From: Hymenobacter profundi
GTDB taxonomy: Bacteria; Bacteroidota; Bacteroidia; Cytophagales; Hymenobacteraceae
NCBI RefSeq assembly: GCF_019334315.1
Contig: NZ_JAHWGL010000010.1
Coordinates: forward strand, 24,444 to 88,443
DNA: 64,000 nt
Reading direction: 5' to 3'
Part shown: one piece after another, positions 53,151 through 61,392 of the stretch
Position numbering within the stretch: the stretch's first letter is position 1
Layout of the letters: each line of letters starts with the position of its first letter
Translations under genes and position numbers: made by a program
The notes under the pieces: model-generated
Databases searched by the model: none
What the model was told of the DNA's origin: nothing
Seen by the model: only the letters and a program-made list of their open reading frames with translations

Positions 53151-53205
53151 GCAAACGGCCTCCATTTTTACTTTACTCTGTAAGGTAAAAACGGAGGCCG
53201 TTTGC
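53151..53205. terminator. Bidirectional hairpin between convergent genes
   Basis: Arms 53151-53176 and 53180-53205 form a 26-bp stem with two mismatches and a three-base loop. Runs of five T/A lie within the stem, but no T run follows it. It separates the convergent quinone reductase and aquaporin genes. Confidence 0.8.
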
Positions 53206-53287
53206 GTAATGTAGAGAGGCGTTAGGTCACGTCACTGTACCGCCTGTTCTAGCCCAAGCGGGTAGATAGGGGAGGAAGAACCAGCAC

Positions 53288-54124
53288 CTACTCGTCGCCC
53301 TGCGGATCGGGAAACTGGGGCTGTTGCCGGGCATACGGACCGGCTTCGGCAGGGGTGGCGCAGCCGGCCAAAACGGCGCATTCAAATGTCGCGCCGTGGT
53401 AATAGCGCTGAAAGAGCACCGCCACCAGCCACATAGAGGCAATGGGCGCCACAAAATACACCCACAGCCCCGTGAAATTGCCAGCCGCTACGGCTGTGCC
53501 CAGCGACCGGGCGGGGTTCAGGCTCATCCCTGAAAGCGGCGTTTCGAAGGCAATGTAGAGGGCCAGCAAGCCGGCCAGCAGCCAGCCGGCGTACTTGCGC
53601 CGCTGCTCGGAGTGCAGCGCCCAGAGCAGCACAAACATGAAAAAGGCCGAAATAGTGGCTTCGGCCAGCAGTGCCACACCCACGCCCCAGTCGCCGGGCA
53701 CCGTCACGTTTTGCTTGATGTCTGGGTGAGTATACCAAGGCGCCAGTACCTGCTCCATCAGGAAGCCGCCGGTCAGAGCGCCCCCAAACTGAAACACTAC
53801 GTACCAAAACGTGTCGGTGGCGCTGAGGCTACCCAACTGCCAGAACGCCAGCGTGACGGCCGGGTTGAGGTGCGCCCCCGAGCGCTGCCCCCAGGCGCTA
53901 TACGTCATGAGGGCCACGGCTAGGCCAATGGGTAGGCCCAGTACCACGTGGCGCAGCAACTCATTGTCGCCCAGCCACTGCCGCACTGGCGAGGTAGGGT
54001 GTTGCACCACCACCGCCGCGCACGACGCCACAATGATAAACGTGGCCGCTCCGGCTGCTTCCGCTACATAGTAGGTCCAATGGCGCCGGAGGGTAGCGAG
54101 CAGGCCAGAAGTGGAGGTGGACAT
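53288..54124 (-). CDS. Aquaporin / MIP-family channel
   Basis: A 278-residue membrane channel with six predicted helices and both asparagine boxes: AHLNPAVTLAFWQ (Asn87-Ala89) and MSLNPARSLGTA (Asn203-Ala205, with Arg206 of the selectivity filter). It passes water or small neutral solutes. The C-terminal 30 residues are a soluble tail rich in proline, and the N terminus has a short polar stretch. The start codon lies 2 bases from a 19-bp hairpin on its 5' side, which may control translation. The exact substrate class is uncertain. Confidence 0.93.
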   Translation of the reverse strand: MSTSTSGLLATLRRHWTYYVAEAAGAATFIIVASCAAVVVQHPTSPVRQWLGDNELLRHVVLGLPIGLAVALMTYSAWGQRSGAHLNPAVTLAFWQLGSLSATDTFWYVVFQFGGALTGGFLMEQVLAPWYTHPDIKQNVTVPGDWGVGVALLAEATISAFFMFVLLWALHSEQRRKYAGWLLAGLLALYIAFETPLSGMSLNPARSLGTAVAAGNFTGLWVYFVAPIASMWLVAVLFQRYYHGATFECAVLAGCATPAEAGPYARQQPQFPDPQGDE

Positions 54125-54125
54125 A

Positions 54126-54174
54126 AACCGGGGCTGCGTTAAGCAAATAGTATTCGCTTAACGCAGCCCCGGTT
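54126..54174 (-). terminator. 19-bp hairpin between the siderophore receptor gene and the aquaporin start codon
   Basis: Perfect arms 54126-54144 and 54156-54174 (AACCGGGGCTGCGTTAAGC) with an 11-base loop. It is 57 nt after the receptor gene stop on the minus strand and ends one base before the aquaporin ATG. Followed by TTTATG, it has a poor T run. It may act both as terminator of the receptor gene and as a structure over the aquaporin ribosome site. Confidence 0.75.
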
Positions 54175-54230
54175 AAAGTGTTGGCGTCGCTACGGTCGGG
54201 CTTTGCTTTGGGAGGAGCTGCCGCGATTTT

Positions 54231-56651
54231 TTACAATTGGTAGGTGAGCGTGGCGGCCAGCTGGCGCGGCGCAATGGGGTTGATGCTGTTGTCGTCGTGG
54301 GCGTTATAGCTGAGCTTGTCGAGCAGGTTGGAAAGCTTCAGGCGCAGCGTGAGGCGCTGGTAGGCATAGCCCACCGACGCATCAAACTGCGTGTAGCCAG
54401 GCAGCGGAATCAGCTGAAACGTGTCGTTGATGGGCTGGCCGTTGCTGCCAACCAGGCGGGTGTTGCGGCCTGCCTGCCGCTCGCCCACGTAGTAGGCCGT
54501 GAAGCCGGCTTGCAGCCCGCGCAGCGTGGAGTGGTCGAGGGTGTAGAACACGCTCAGGTTGGCCGTGTGGTTGGGGTTGTAGCGCAGCAGGCTTCCTACC
54601 TCGTAGATGTTGCTCTTGGTGTAGGAGGTGTGGTTGTAGCTATAGCCCCCAATCAGCGACCAGCCTTTATAGGGCTTGCTAAGAATGTCCACTTCTAAGC
54701 CCTTGCTGGTCACTTCACCCGCCAATTCTTGAGCATTGGGAAAATCTGGATTAAAGCGCGGGCTGTTTTGCAGAATGGTCTGTACCTGTCCGTCGTTCAC
54801 GATGTGGTAGGCCGTCACGTTGGCCGACACGGCCCCGTTGAGCAGGTCGTTTTTCACGCCTACCTCAAACTGATTGAGGGTGGACGGTGGCAGCGCACCG
54901 CCAGTTTGACTAATACCCGAGTTCAGCACAAACGAGTTGGAGTAGGAAGCAAAGATGGAGCTGGTCTTGATGGGCTGATATACCAGGCCCAGGCGCGGCG
55001 AAAAAGCGTCGTCGTAGCGCTTGCTCTGCGTCACGGAGTAGTCCTTGTATGACAGCGACTTCGTGCCGGTTTCCTGATACGTATAGCGCACGCCGGCCAG
55101 TATCTTCACTTTTTCGTCCACGCTGATCAAATCCTGCACGTAGGCCCCTACCCGCCGAATGGGAGTATTATTACGCGAGGCCAGCGATAGGGCCGGCAGG
55201 TCGCCACGCTGCGTGTACTTGTCCAAGTCCAGGATATTGATTTTGTCGTAGGCTACGGCCGTATAGGAGGGCGTAGTGGTGTTGTACTTATCGGCATCCA
55301 TGCCTACCAGCACAGCGTGGCTGAGGAAGAACGTTTTGAACTTGCCCGTTACGTCCAGCTCACCCAGAAAGTAGTCCTGCATAGTCTGGCTGCCTTGGGC
55401 GTTGCGGCTCCAGTCGCCGTTTTCGAGCACTCCAATGGGACGGGAAGTGCTGCGCTGGTCGTTGTCGTAGCCTTGGTAGCCGCCAATCAGGCGCACTTGC
55501 CAGCGGTCGGAAAGGCGGTGGGTGAGGGTAGTGGTGAGGCTGGTCTGGTCGGTGTTGTTATACGCCCAATTGGCCCCCAGGAAGCGGCTGCGCGGCACGT
55601 CCACAATGCGGTAGTTGATGGTGCCAATGCCGTAGTCAGGGGTGCGCTCGTCGTGGAGGTAGTCGCCTTCCACCAGCAAATCCGTTTTCTCGCCTACCTT
55701 GAAAAGCAGCGATGGATTCACGTAGAAGCGGCTCGACGACACGCCCTGCCGGAAGCTGCGGGCGTTTTCGTAGGTCGCATTCACGCGGTAGGCCACATGC
55801 TCGGAGCTGTTCACGGCGCCGTATACATCCAAAAACGGCTTGTAGAAATCGTAGCTGCCCACGCGCATCCCTACCTGCCCGCCCTGCTCGAAACGGGGCT
55901 TTTTGGTGACTAGATTGATAATACCGCCAGCCGCCACGTTGCCGTACAGAATAGCGTTGCTACCCTTCATCACCTCGAAGCTTTCCAAAGCCGTGGCTTC
56001 CGGCAGCGCGCCGTTGTTGTAGCGCACGCCGTTTTTGAAGGTGTTGTTGCTGCCCATCGAGAAGCCCCGGCTGGCCAGTTCTTCCTGGGTGCCGCCGGTG
56101 GTACCCATCACGTACACGCCACTCACGTTGGCCAGCGCATCACTGATGCGCAGCACCTGCTGCTGCTCCAGCACCTGCTGGTTGATGGTGACGATGCTCT
56201 GGGGCAGGTCTAGCGGGCGTACCGGCAGCTTGCCTACGGCCACAGGTTTCTCGTTGATGGTGCGGTTGCCCGTCACAGTCACCTCCGAAAGCTGGCGTTG
56301 GTCTTTTGCCAGCGTTAGTGGGGCCATCGCAACGGCCTGACCGGCTTTCACTTCCACCGTCAGTAGTTGAGTTACATAGCCTACGTGGGTAACAGCTACC
56401 GTCAGCCAGCCCGCAGGCGCCTGCAGGCGAAAACGCCCGTCTGCATCCGTATTCGTGCCTAGCGAGGTGCCCTGCACAAGCACTGCCACCGATTCCGCAG
56501 CTTGCCCGTCGGCTAGCCGTATCTGGCCGGTTAGCGTTCCGGTTTCCTGTTGCACTTGGCGAGCTGCCGTACGCGGTATAGACTGCGCCAAAGTATCCAC
56601 AGGAAACGAAAGGCCAAGAAACAAAGGGAGGAAGAGGAGACGTGTTGTCAT
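54231..56651 (-). CDS. TonB-dependent siderophore receptor with CarboxypepD_reg domain
   Basis: An 806-residue outer membrane receptor. A signal peptide (residues 1-22, ending DTLAQ) is followed by a CarboxypepD_reg-like domain (about 38-110, TLTGQIRLADGQAAESVAVL, ADGRFRLQAPAG), then the plug (RPLDLPQSIVTINQQVLEQQ, NAILYGNVAAGGIINLVTKK) and the 22-strand barrel ending in ATLTYQL. The plug motifs match ferric-siderophore receptors. It is divergent from a PepSY protein, the usual partner for ferric reduction. The 243-nt divergent region contains three near-identical decamers (TCTAAATnAG). Confidence 0.93.
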   Translation of the reverse strand: MTTRLLFLPLFLGLSFPVDTLAQSIPRTAARQVQQETGTLTGQIRLADGQAAESVAVLVQGTSLGTNTDADGRFRLQAPAGWLTVAVTHVGYVTQLLTVEVKAGQAVAMAPLTLAKDQRQLSEVTVTGNRTINEKPVAVGKLPVRPLDLPQSIVTINQQVLEQQQVLRISDALANVSGVYVMGTTGGTQEELASRGFSMGSNNTFKNGVRYNNGALPEATALESFEVMKGSNAILYGNVAAGGIINLVTKKPRFEQGGQVGMRVGSYDFYKPFLDVYGAVNSSEHVAYRVNATYENARSFRQGVSSSRFYVNPSLLFKVGEKTDLLVEGDYLHDERTPDYGIGTINYRIVDVPRSRFLGANWAYNNTDQTSLTTTLTHRLSDRWQVRLIGGYQGYDNDQRSTSRPIGVLENGDWSRNAQGSQTMQDYFLGELDVTGKFKTFFLSHAVLVGMDADKYNTTTPSYTAVAYDKINILDLDKYTQRGDLPALSLASRNNTPIRRVGAYVQDLISVDEKVKILAGVRYTYQETGTKSLSYKDYSVTQSKRYDDAFSPRLGLVYQPIKTSSIFASYSNSFVLNSGISQTGGALPPSTLNQFEVGVKNDLLNGAVSANVTAYHIVNDGQVQTILQNSPRFNPDFPNAQELAGEVTSKGLEVDILSKPYKGWSLIGGYSYNHTSYTKSNIYEVGSLLRYNPNHTANLSVFYTLDHSTLRGLQAGFTAYYVGERQAGRNTRLVGSNGQPINDTFQLIPLPGYTQFDASVGYAYQRLTLRLKLSNLLDKLSYNAHDDNSINPIAPRQLAATLTYQL

Positions 56652-56690
56652 ACCTTATTTGTAATGATTCAAAATATTGGCAAAGCAACT

Positions 56691-56848
56691 TCTAAATTAG
56701 AATTAAAACAAATAAGCCTTAGTCTATTTTTATTATTTCTAAATAAGAGGTAAAATTGAATAATGAAACGCTTGACCCATGAAGAGCGAGTATGCGGAAA
56801 AGATGGCTCCCACACGTAGCGATTTAATTTATAATTAATCTAAATTAG
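56691..56848. promoter_or_regulatory. Repeated decamer in the siderophore receptor/PepSY divergent region
   Basis: TCTAAATTAG occurs at 56691-56700 and 56839-56848, and TCTAAATAAG at 56738-56747, all in the same orientation on the plus strand. The first copy is part of the near-palindrome TTCTAAATTAGAA. The A+T-rich gap and the iron-uptake genes on both sides suggest binding sites of an iron regulator, but the motif has not been tested against a known Fur box. Confidence 0.45.
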
Positions 56849-56894
56849 CGTCGCCTTCTTCCTTATTCATTTCCTACCCTTCATTCCATTTCCC

Positions 56895-58241
56895 GTGACA
56901 ACTGAGAAAAGTGGTTACACGCTACGCAAGTTTATCCTAGACATTCACCTATGGTTGGGGGTAGGTAGCGGCCTTATCCTGTTCATTGTGTGTCTGAGCG
57001 GCACCCTCTATACCTTCCGCACCGAAATTACACAGGCCGTGGAGGCAGATGCCTACCATGTAACTCCGCCCGCCGCCGGGCAGCCGCTGCCGGCCTCTAC
57101 TCTGGTAAGCCGCTTGGAGCAAGCCTACCCAGCCAGCAAAGTGGTAGCCCTAAGCATTCCCGCCGACTCCGAGCGGGCCTGGGCCTTCTCGCTGACTACC
57201 CGGAAAGCCCTGGCGCGCCAGCAAGCCGAGGAAAAGGCGGAGCAACAAGCAGGGAGTAAGCCCAGCCGTGAAGGTCACCGGGGTGGCGGCGGCAAGGAGA
57301 GCCGGGGTGGCAAAGGCGGCAAGCGCGGCAAGCGCGGCAACCAGGACTCGCAGACGCTGCTCGTGAATCCCTACACCGCCGCCGTGCAAGGCAACACCGA
57401 AACCGGCCTGTCCAAGTTCTTTATGGGCGTGATGGGCCTGCACCGCTGGCTGCTGATTGAAGGGGGCGTGGGCCAGATACTGGTAGGAACTGCCACACTG
57501 ATTTTTGTGGTGTTGCAGCTAACCGGGCTGGTGTTGTGGGCGCCGGCTAAGCTAAAGCAGTGGAGCAAATGGAAAATGTGGCGGCCCGGCTTCGTCATTA
57601 AAACCAACGCAAGCCGTAAGCGCCTCAACCACGATCTGCATAATACACTGGGATTCTACGCGCTGGGCCTGCTCACAGTGATGTCGCTGACGGGCCTGTG
57701 CTGGTCGTTTGAGTGGTACCGCGATGGCCTAAGCAGCTTGTTGGGCGCCAAAGTATTTGGGGGAAGGGGCGAGAAGCCGCTGCCTTCGGCCGTGCCCGCC
57801 ACCACTGGCCGCACCCTCTCCGCCGACGACTACCTAGCCTTGGCCAACCGCCAGTTGGCCTACCCCGGCGATGTACGCCTGACCCTACCCAAAGGCCCGG
57901 AAGGCTCGGCTAGTGTTCAAAAAACAAAAACGGGCTTCTTTGCCCTGGCCGGCACCGACCGCCTCACGCTGGACCAGTATAGCGGCACCGTGCTCAAGGC
58001 CGATATCTTCGCCGCCAAGCCCTTCAATGAGCAACTGACTAGCCTCATCAAACCCCTGCACACGGGCGAGGTAGCAGGCACCTTTTCCAAGATTCTGTAT
58101 TTTCTGGCTTGCTTAATCGCCACCAGCCTACCCATTACGGGGGTAATTATCTGGCTGAACAAGCGGCAGAAAAGCAATCGGCGTTCTATTGGGCGGTCAG
58201 CGGCTATTGGGCAACCAGCAGTGGTAGGCCGGCCGGCGTAG
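56895..58241 (+). CDS. PepSY-associated membrane protein (siderophore reductase-like)
   Basis: A 448-residue protein starting with GTG at 56895 (MTTEKSGYTLRKFILDIHLW). Four membrane helices match the PepSY_TM family: LWLGVGSGLILFIVCLSGTL, VGTATLIFVVLQLTGLVLW, HNTLGFYALGLLTVMSLTGL, and YFLACLIATSLPITGVIIW-like. Conserved histidines in HLWLG, GLHRWLL and NHDLHNTLG may bind haem. A lysine/glycine-rich low-complexity insert (residues about 115-152) sits in the first periplasmic loop. Members reduce imported ferric siderophores. Divergence from a siderophore receptor gene supports that role. Confidence 0.9.
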   Translation: MTTEKSGYTLRKFILDIHLWLGVGSGLILFIVCLSGTLYTFRTEITQAVEADAYHVTPPAAGQPLPASTLVSRLEQAYPASKVVALSIPADSERAWAFSLTTRKALARQQAEEKAEQQAGSKPSREGHRGGGGKESRGGKGGKRGKRGNQDSQTLLVNPYTAAVQGNTETGLSKFFMGVMGLHRWLLIEGGVGQILVGTATLIFVVLQLTGLVLWAPAKLKQWSKWKMWRPGFVIKTNASRKRLNHDLHNTLGFYALGLLTVMSLTGLCWSFEWYRDGLSSLLGAKVFGGRGEKPLPSAVPATTGRTLSADDYLALANRQLAYPGDVRLTLPKGPEGSASVQKTKTGFFALAGTDRLTLDQYSGTVLKADIFAAKPFNEQLTSLIKPLHTGEVAGTFSKILYFLACLIATSLPITGVIIWLNKRQKSNRRSIGRSAAIGQPAVVGRPA

Positions 58242-58251
58242 CGCCTTAGCG

Positions 58252-58704
58252 TTACTTGGTTTTGGGTTCGAGGAGGGCAACTACGGCAGCGTGGTTGCCC
58301 TCTTTGGCAAGTGCCAAGGCGTTCTTGCCGTCGTCGTCCTGCATCTTGGCGTCGGCGCCGCTAGCGAGCAATAGTTGCACTACCTGAACATGGCCTTTGG
58401 CGGCGGCAGCCATCAGGGGCGTATTCCGAAAGTTATCTGCTTTGTTTACCGAAGCCTTGTGTTGGAGCAGGCTTTTCACAATATCGAGGTGGTTTTGCCC
58501 GGCTGCGATAATCAGATAGGTGGTCGGGAAACCCGGTACCATCTCTACGGAAGCGTTGGCATCGGCCCCGCTGGTAAGCAGCGCTTCTACCTCAGCCGAC
58601 TTATTCTTGAGAACTGCGGTGTATAAGTCTTTGGCTGGCGTTTGTGCAGAGGCAATACTTACAAGCGTCAGGGATACTAATAGCGTAAGGAAAAGTTTGC
58701 GCAT
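58252..58704 (-). CDS. Secreted ankyrin-repeat protein
   Basis: A 150-residue protein with a signal peptide (MRKLFLTLLVSLTLVSIASA, cleavage after SAQ). The rest is four ankyrin repeats: DLYTAVLKNKSAEVEALLTS, TYLIIAAGQNHLDIVKSLLQ, NTPLMAAAAKGHVQVVQLLL and DGKNALALAKEGNHAAVVAL. Short periplasmic ankyrin proteins of this kind protect catalases or modulate envelope proteins in some bacteria; here the partner is unknown. Its 3' end is 10 nt from the convergent PepSY gene. Confidence 0.88.
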   Translation of the reverse strand: MRKLFLTLLVSLTLVSIASAQTPAKDLYTAVLKNKSAEVEALLTSGADANASVEMVPGFPTTYLIIAAGQNHLDIVKSLLQHKASVNKADNFRNTPLMAAAAKGHVQVVQLLLASGADAKMQDDDGKNALALAKEGNHAAVVALLEPKTK

Positions 58705-58947
58705 GAGAAAGCGAATAGAAAAATCGGTCGACCAAAAACAGTAGGTAAGCGCGAGGCGTAACCAAAAATTGTGCGCGAACTGATAGATCTACTGAAAATC
58801 ATGTTTCACCGCGTAATAAAGCACTCGTTATTAGATAAAAATTAAATTTTTTGAAGTTAGAGGTAGCTATAACGATACAAAATAGAGTCTCTGACAAGAG
58901 CAATTTGGCTACTACTGCACGCGATGCGTGTTACACGCTCTTTGTGT

Positions 58948-59976
58948 TCACACGACGGAAATGACTGCTCGTTTCCCCATGCGCTGCGCCATGGTACTCG
59001 CCACAATGATTTGCAACGCGTGATATAGCATCAGCGGAAGCAGTAAGGCCCCGGCAGCCGCCCCCGGAAACAGCAGGCTGGCGAATACGCTGCCGTGAAC
59101 CAATGATTTTTTAGAACCGCAAAAAACGGCCGTAATCCGGTCTTCGCGCGGAAAACCCAATAGGCCACTCACTCCCCATACAATTCCAAATACGGCGAAG
59201 TACAACCCTACCATACCCAAGCTTAGGCCCACTACATCTTGCAAGGCATAGCTACTGAACACGCCCTCGGCAAAGGATTCGCAAAATGCTGTAAAGACGA
59301 TCAGTAGGATAATCACCTGATCGGAAATGCGCAGCAGCTTGCCATTGCGCTCGGCAAATGCGCCCAGCCAGCGGTTTAGCAGCACGCCAGCCGCCACGGG
59401 CACAATCACCTGCCCAACCAAATCCAGTATCAGCTCTTGCAGCGGAATGCCAACGGTGCTGGTTTGCAGCACCAGCCCGGTAAGCAGCGGGGTCAGTGCA
59501 ATGCCCAGCAACCCCGACAGCGTGGCATTGAAAATAGCCGCCGGAATGTTGCCCTGCGCAATGCTCACCATCACCACCGAGGTAGAAACTGTGCTGGGCA
59601 GGGCACACAGGAAGAAGATGCTTTGCCAAAGCAACGCGCCCTCTGCACCCGTGAAAAAGGGCCGTACGGCCAGCGCCAGCAGCGGAAAAAGCGCGAAGGT
59701 AGTTAGCTGCGTAACCAAGTGAAGCTGCCAGTTGCGCATGCCGGTTTTCAGCTTGGCCGGGCTCAGGCGCAGACCATACGCAAAGAAAATGATGCTCACG
59801 CCCACCGTTTTGATGGTGTGCCAGGGTAGGGGACTGGCGTCGCTGCCAGCATTTGGAAAAAGGTAGGCAAGCAACACCACGCCAGCTAGACCTAATAAAA
59901 ACCACTCGCTGGCGATGCGGGCTAGCAGGGCAGAAAAGCCAGTAGGAGGGGTCGGCGTGGGAGCTGGTTGGGACAT
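58948..59976 (-). CDS. Bile acid:sodium symporter-family (BASS/YfeH-like) transporter
   Basis: A 342-residue protein of about ten membrane helices with no signal peptide. VSIIFFAYGLRLSPAKLKTG, QLTTFALFPLLALAVRPFFT, FLCALPSTVSTSVVMVSIAQ (the conserved PSTVSTSV turn in the crossover helix) and FCGSKKSLVHGSVFASLLFP match the SBF-like/YfeH branch. Members carry sodium-linked organic anions; the substrate is not known. The gene appears monocistronic. An A+T-rich gap of 243 nt separates it from the ankyrin gene. Confidence 0.9.
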   Translation of the reverse strand: MSQPAPTPTPPTGFSALLARIASEWFLLGLAGVVLLAYLFPNAGSDASPLPWHTIKTVGVSIIFFAYGLRLSPAKLKTGMRNWQLHLVTQLTTFALFPLLALAVRPFFTGAEGALLWQSIFFLCALPSTVSTSVVMVSIAQGNIPAAIFNATLSGLLGIALTPLLTGLVLQTSTVGIPLQELILDLVGQVIVPVAAGVLLNRWLGAFAERNGKLLRISDQVIILLIVFTAFCESFAEGVFSSYALQDVVGLSLGMVGLYFAVFGIVWGVSGLLGFPREDRITAVFCGSKKSLVHGSVFASLLFPGAAAGALLLPLMLYHALQIIVASTMAQRMGKRAVISVV

Positions 59977-60125
59977 GTAAGGAGAAGCTAGTATACCGGC
60001 AAAAGTACTACAGCTATAAGGGGGCTGCTATTAGAATTCTATTAGATAAGTGCTGGGTAGAGTGATGTACTACTGGTATTCTGAAACACAACGAGGACAC
60101 CACCCATCGATAAGACATTCACGAA

Positions 60126-60155
60126 ACAGGCCCGATGCATTGGCATCGGGCCTGT
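60126..60155 (-). terminator. Hairpin after the LLM oxidoreductase gene
   Basis: Perfect 13-bp arms ACAGGCCCGATGC (60126-60138 and 60143-60155), four-base loop, followed on the minus strand by TTCG. It lies 10 nt after the LLM gene stop and probably terminates it, though the T run is short. Confidence 0.7.
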
Positions 60156-60165
60156 TGATTGGAGG

Positions 60166-61206
60166 CTAAACCAGTGCTGGCGCCGCGGCTGGCTGCAACG
60201 CGAATGCCTCGGCCAGTAACTCATACGACCGGAGCCGGTCCTGAAAGTCGTAGGTGATGGTAACAGCCATGATTTCGTCTACGCCGTATTCGGCGGCCAG
60301 CTTTTCCAGCTGCATTTTCACCTGAAGGGGCGTGCCGCTTACCATGCGCTGGCGGTTGTATTCCAGACGGGCGCGCTGGGCAGGCGCCAGGGGGTAGTCG
60401 CGCACGGTAGCGTAGGGTGGCGTAGGGCCGCGCATGCCGGTTTCGAGCAGGGTCATTTGCAGGGCCAGGGTGTCTTCTAGCTCCTGGGCTTTTTCCTCGG
60501 TATCGGCGCAAAGCACGAAGATGGCCATGCTGGCTGCGGGCTTGGGTAGGCGCAAGGAGGGCCGGAACTTCTCGCGGTACTGTTGCACCGCCTCGGGGCC
60601 GCCGTGGGGGTTGATGAAGTGGGCGAAGGTGAAGGCCATGCCCAGATACGCCGCAAACAAGCCGCTTTGCCCACTGCTGCTCAGTAGCCACAGTTCCGGC
60701 ACGGTATCTATCAGCGGGGCGGCTTTGATTTTGGTTTGGATGGTTTCTGGGTCGGCGCGGTCAGTGAGGTAGCGGTCCAGGTCCATGAGTTGCTCGATGA
60801 AATCCTGTTCGCTGAACTGATTGCTGGGGTTGAGCACCTGCGCCGTGAGGCGGTCGGCACCGGGTGCCCTACCTATTCCCAGGTCGATGCGATTGGGGAA
60901 CAGGCCTTCGAGCAGGCGAAAGTTTTCGGCCACCTTCAGGGCTGAGTAATGCGGCAGCATTACCCCACCCGAACCAATACGAATGTGCTTGGTCTGACCC
61001 GCCAAATGGGCCATGAGCACCTCGGGAGTAGTGCCCGCCAGCGACTCCGAATTATGGTGCTCCGACACCCAGAAGCGGGTGTAGCCCAGGGCCTCGGCGT
61101 GTTGGGCCAGCTGCACCGTTTCGAGCAGGGCCTGCCGGGCCGTGCCGCCCTGCCGCACCGGCGACTGGTCGAGCACGCTCAGACGGATAGAAGAAGGCGT
61201 TTTCAT
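60166..61206 (-). CDS. LLM-class flavin-dependent oxidoreductase
   Basis: A 346-residue TIM-barrel flavoprotein related to bacterial luciferase. SVLDQSPVRQGGTARQAL at the start, GYTRFWVSEHHNSESLAGTT, RIGSGGVMLPHYSALKVAEN and IDLGIGRAPGADRLTAQVLN are family motifs of the MsnO8/YhbW-type single-component monooxygenases. It uses reduced FMN or F420-like cofactor; the substrate is unknown. It stands between the MFS exporter and the BASS transporter on the same strand, but a palindromic repeat precedes it. Confidence 0.9.
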   Translation of the reverse strand: MKTPSSIRLSVLDQSPVRQGGTARQALLETVQLAQHAEALGYTRFWVSEHHNSESLAGTTPEVLMAHLAGQTKHIRIGSGGVMLPHYSALKVAENFRLLEGLFPNRIDLGIGRAPGADRLTAQVLNPSNQFSEQDFIEQLMDLDRYLTDRADPETIQTKIKAAPLIDTVPELWLLSSSGQSGLFAAYLGMAFTFAHFINPHGGPEAVQQYREKFRPSLRLPKPAASMAIFVLCADTEEKAQELEDTLALQMTLLETGMRGPTPPYATVRDYPLAPAQRARLEYNRQRMVSGTPLQVKMQLEKLAAEYGVDEIMAVTITYDFQDRLRSYELLAEAFALQPAAAPALV

Positions 61207-61242
61207 ATAAGATAGTTGTCAGTTGTTAGGGAATAGTTGTCA

Positions 61243-61356
61243 GAGAAACGTCTGTCATCCTGCGCTTGCGAAGGACCTTTGCACGGCAGAACGAGTCATC
61301 AGCACCTATTGGTCAACGGGATAAGGTCCTTCGCAAGCGCAGGATGAGAGTTTCTC
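61243..61356. repeat. Long palindromic repeat, family B, copy 6
   Basis: Arms about 61243-61279 and 61323-61356, with the core CATCCTGCGCTTGCGAAGG and its complement; a G>C substitution in CTGCGC is matched in the other arm. It lies 36 nt after the exporter gene stop codon. Loop of about 43 bases. Confidence 0.9.
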
Positions 61357-61392
61357 TATCGAACTTACTAACAACCAGCCCCACCCAAAGTT

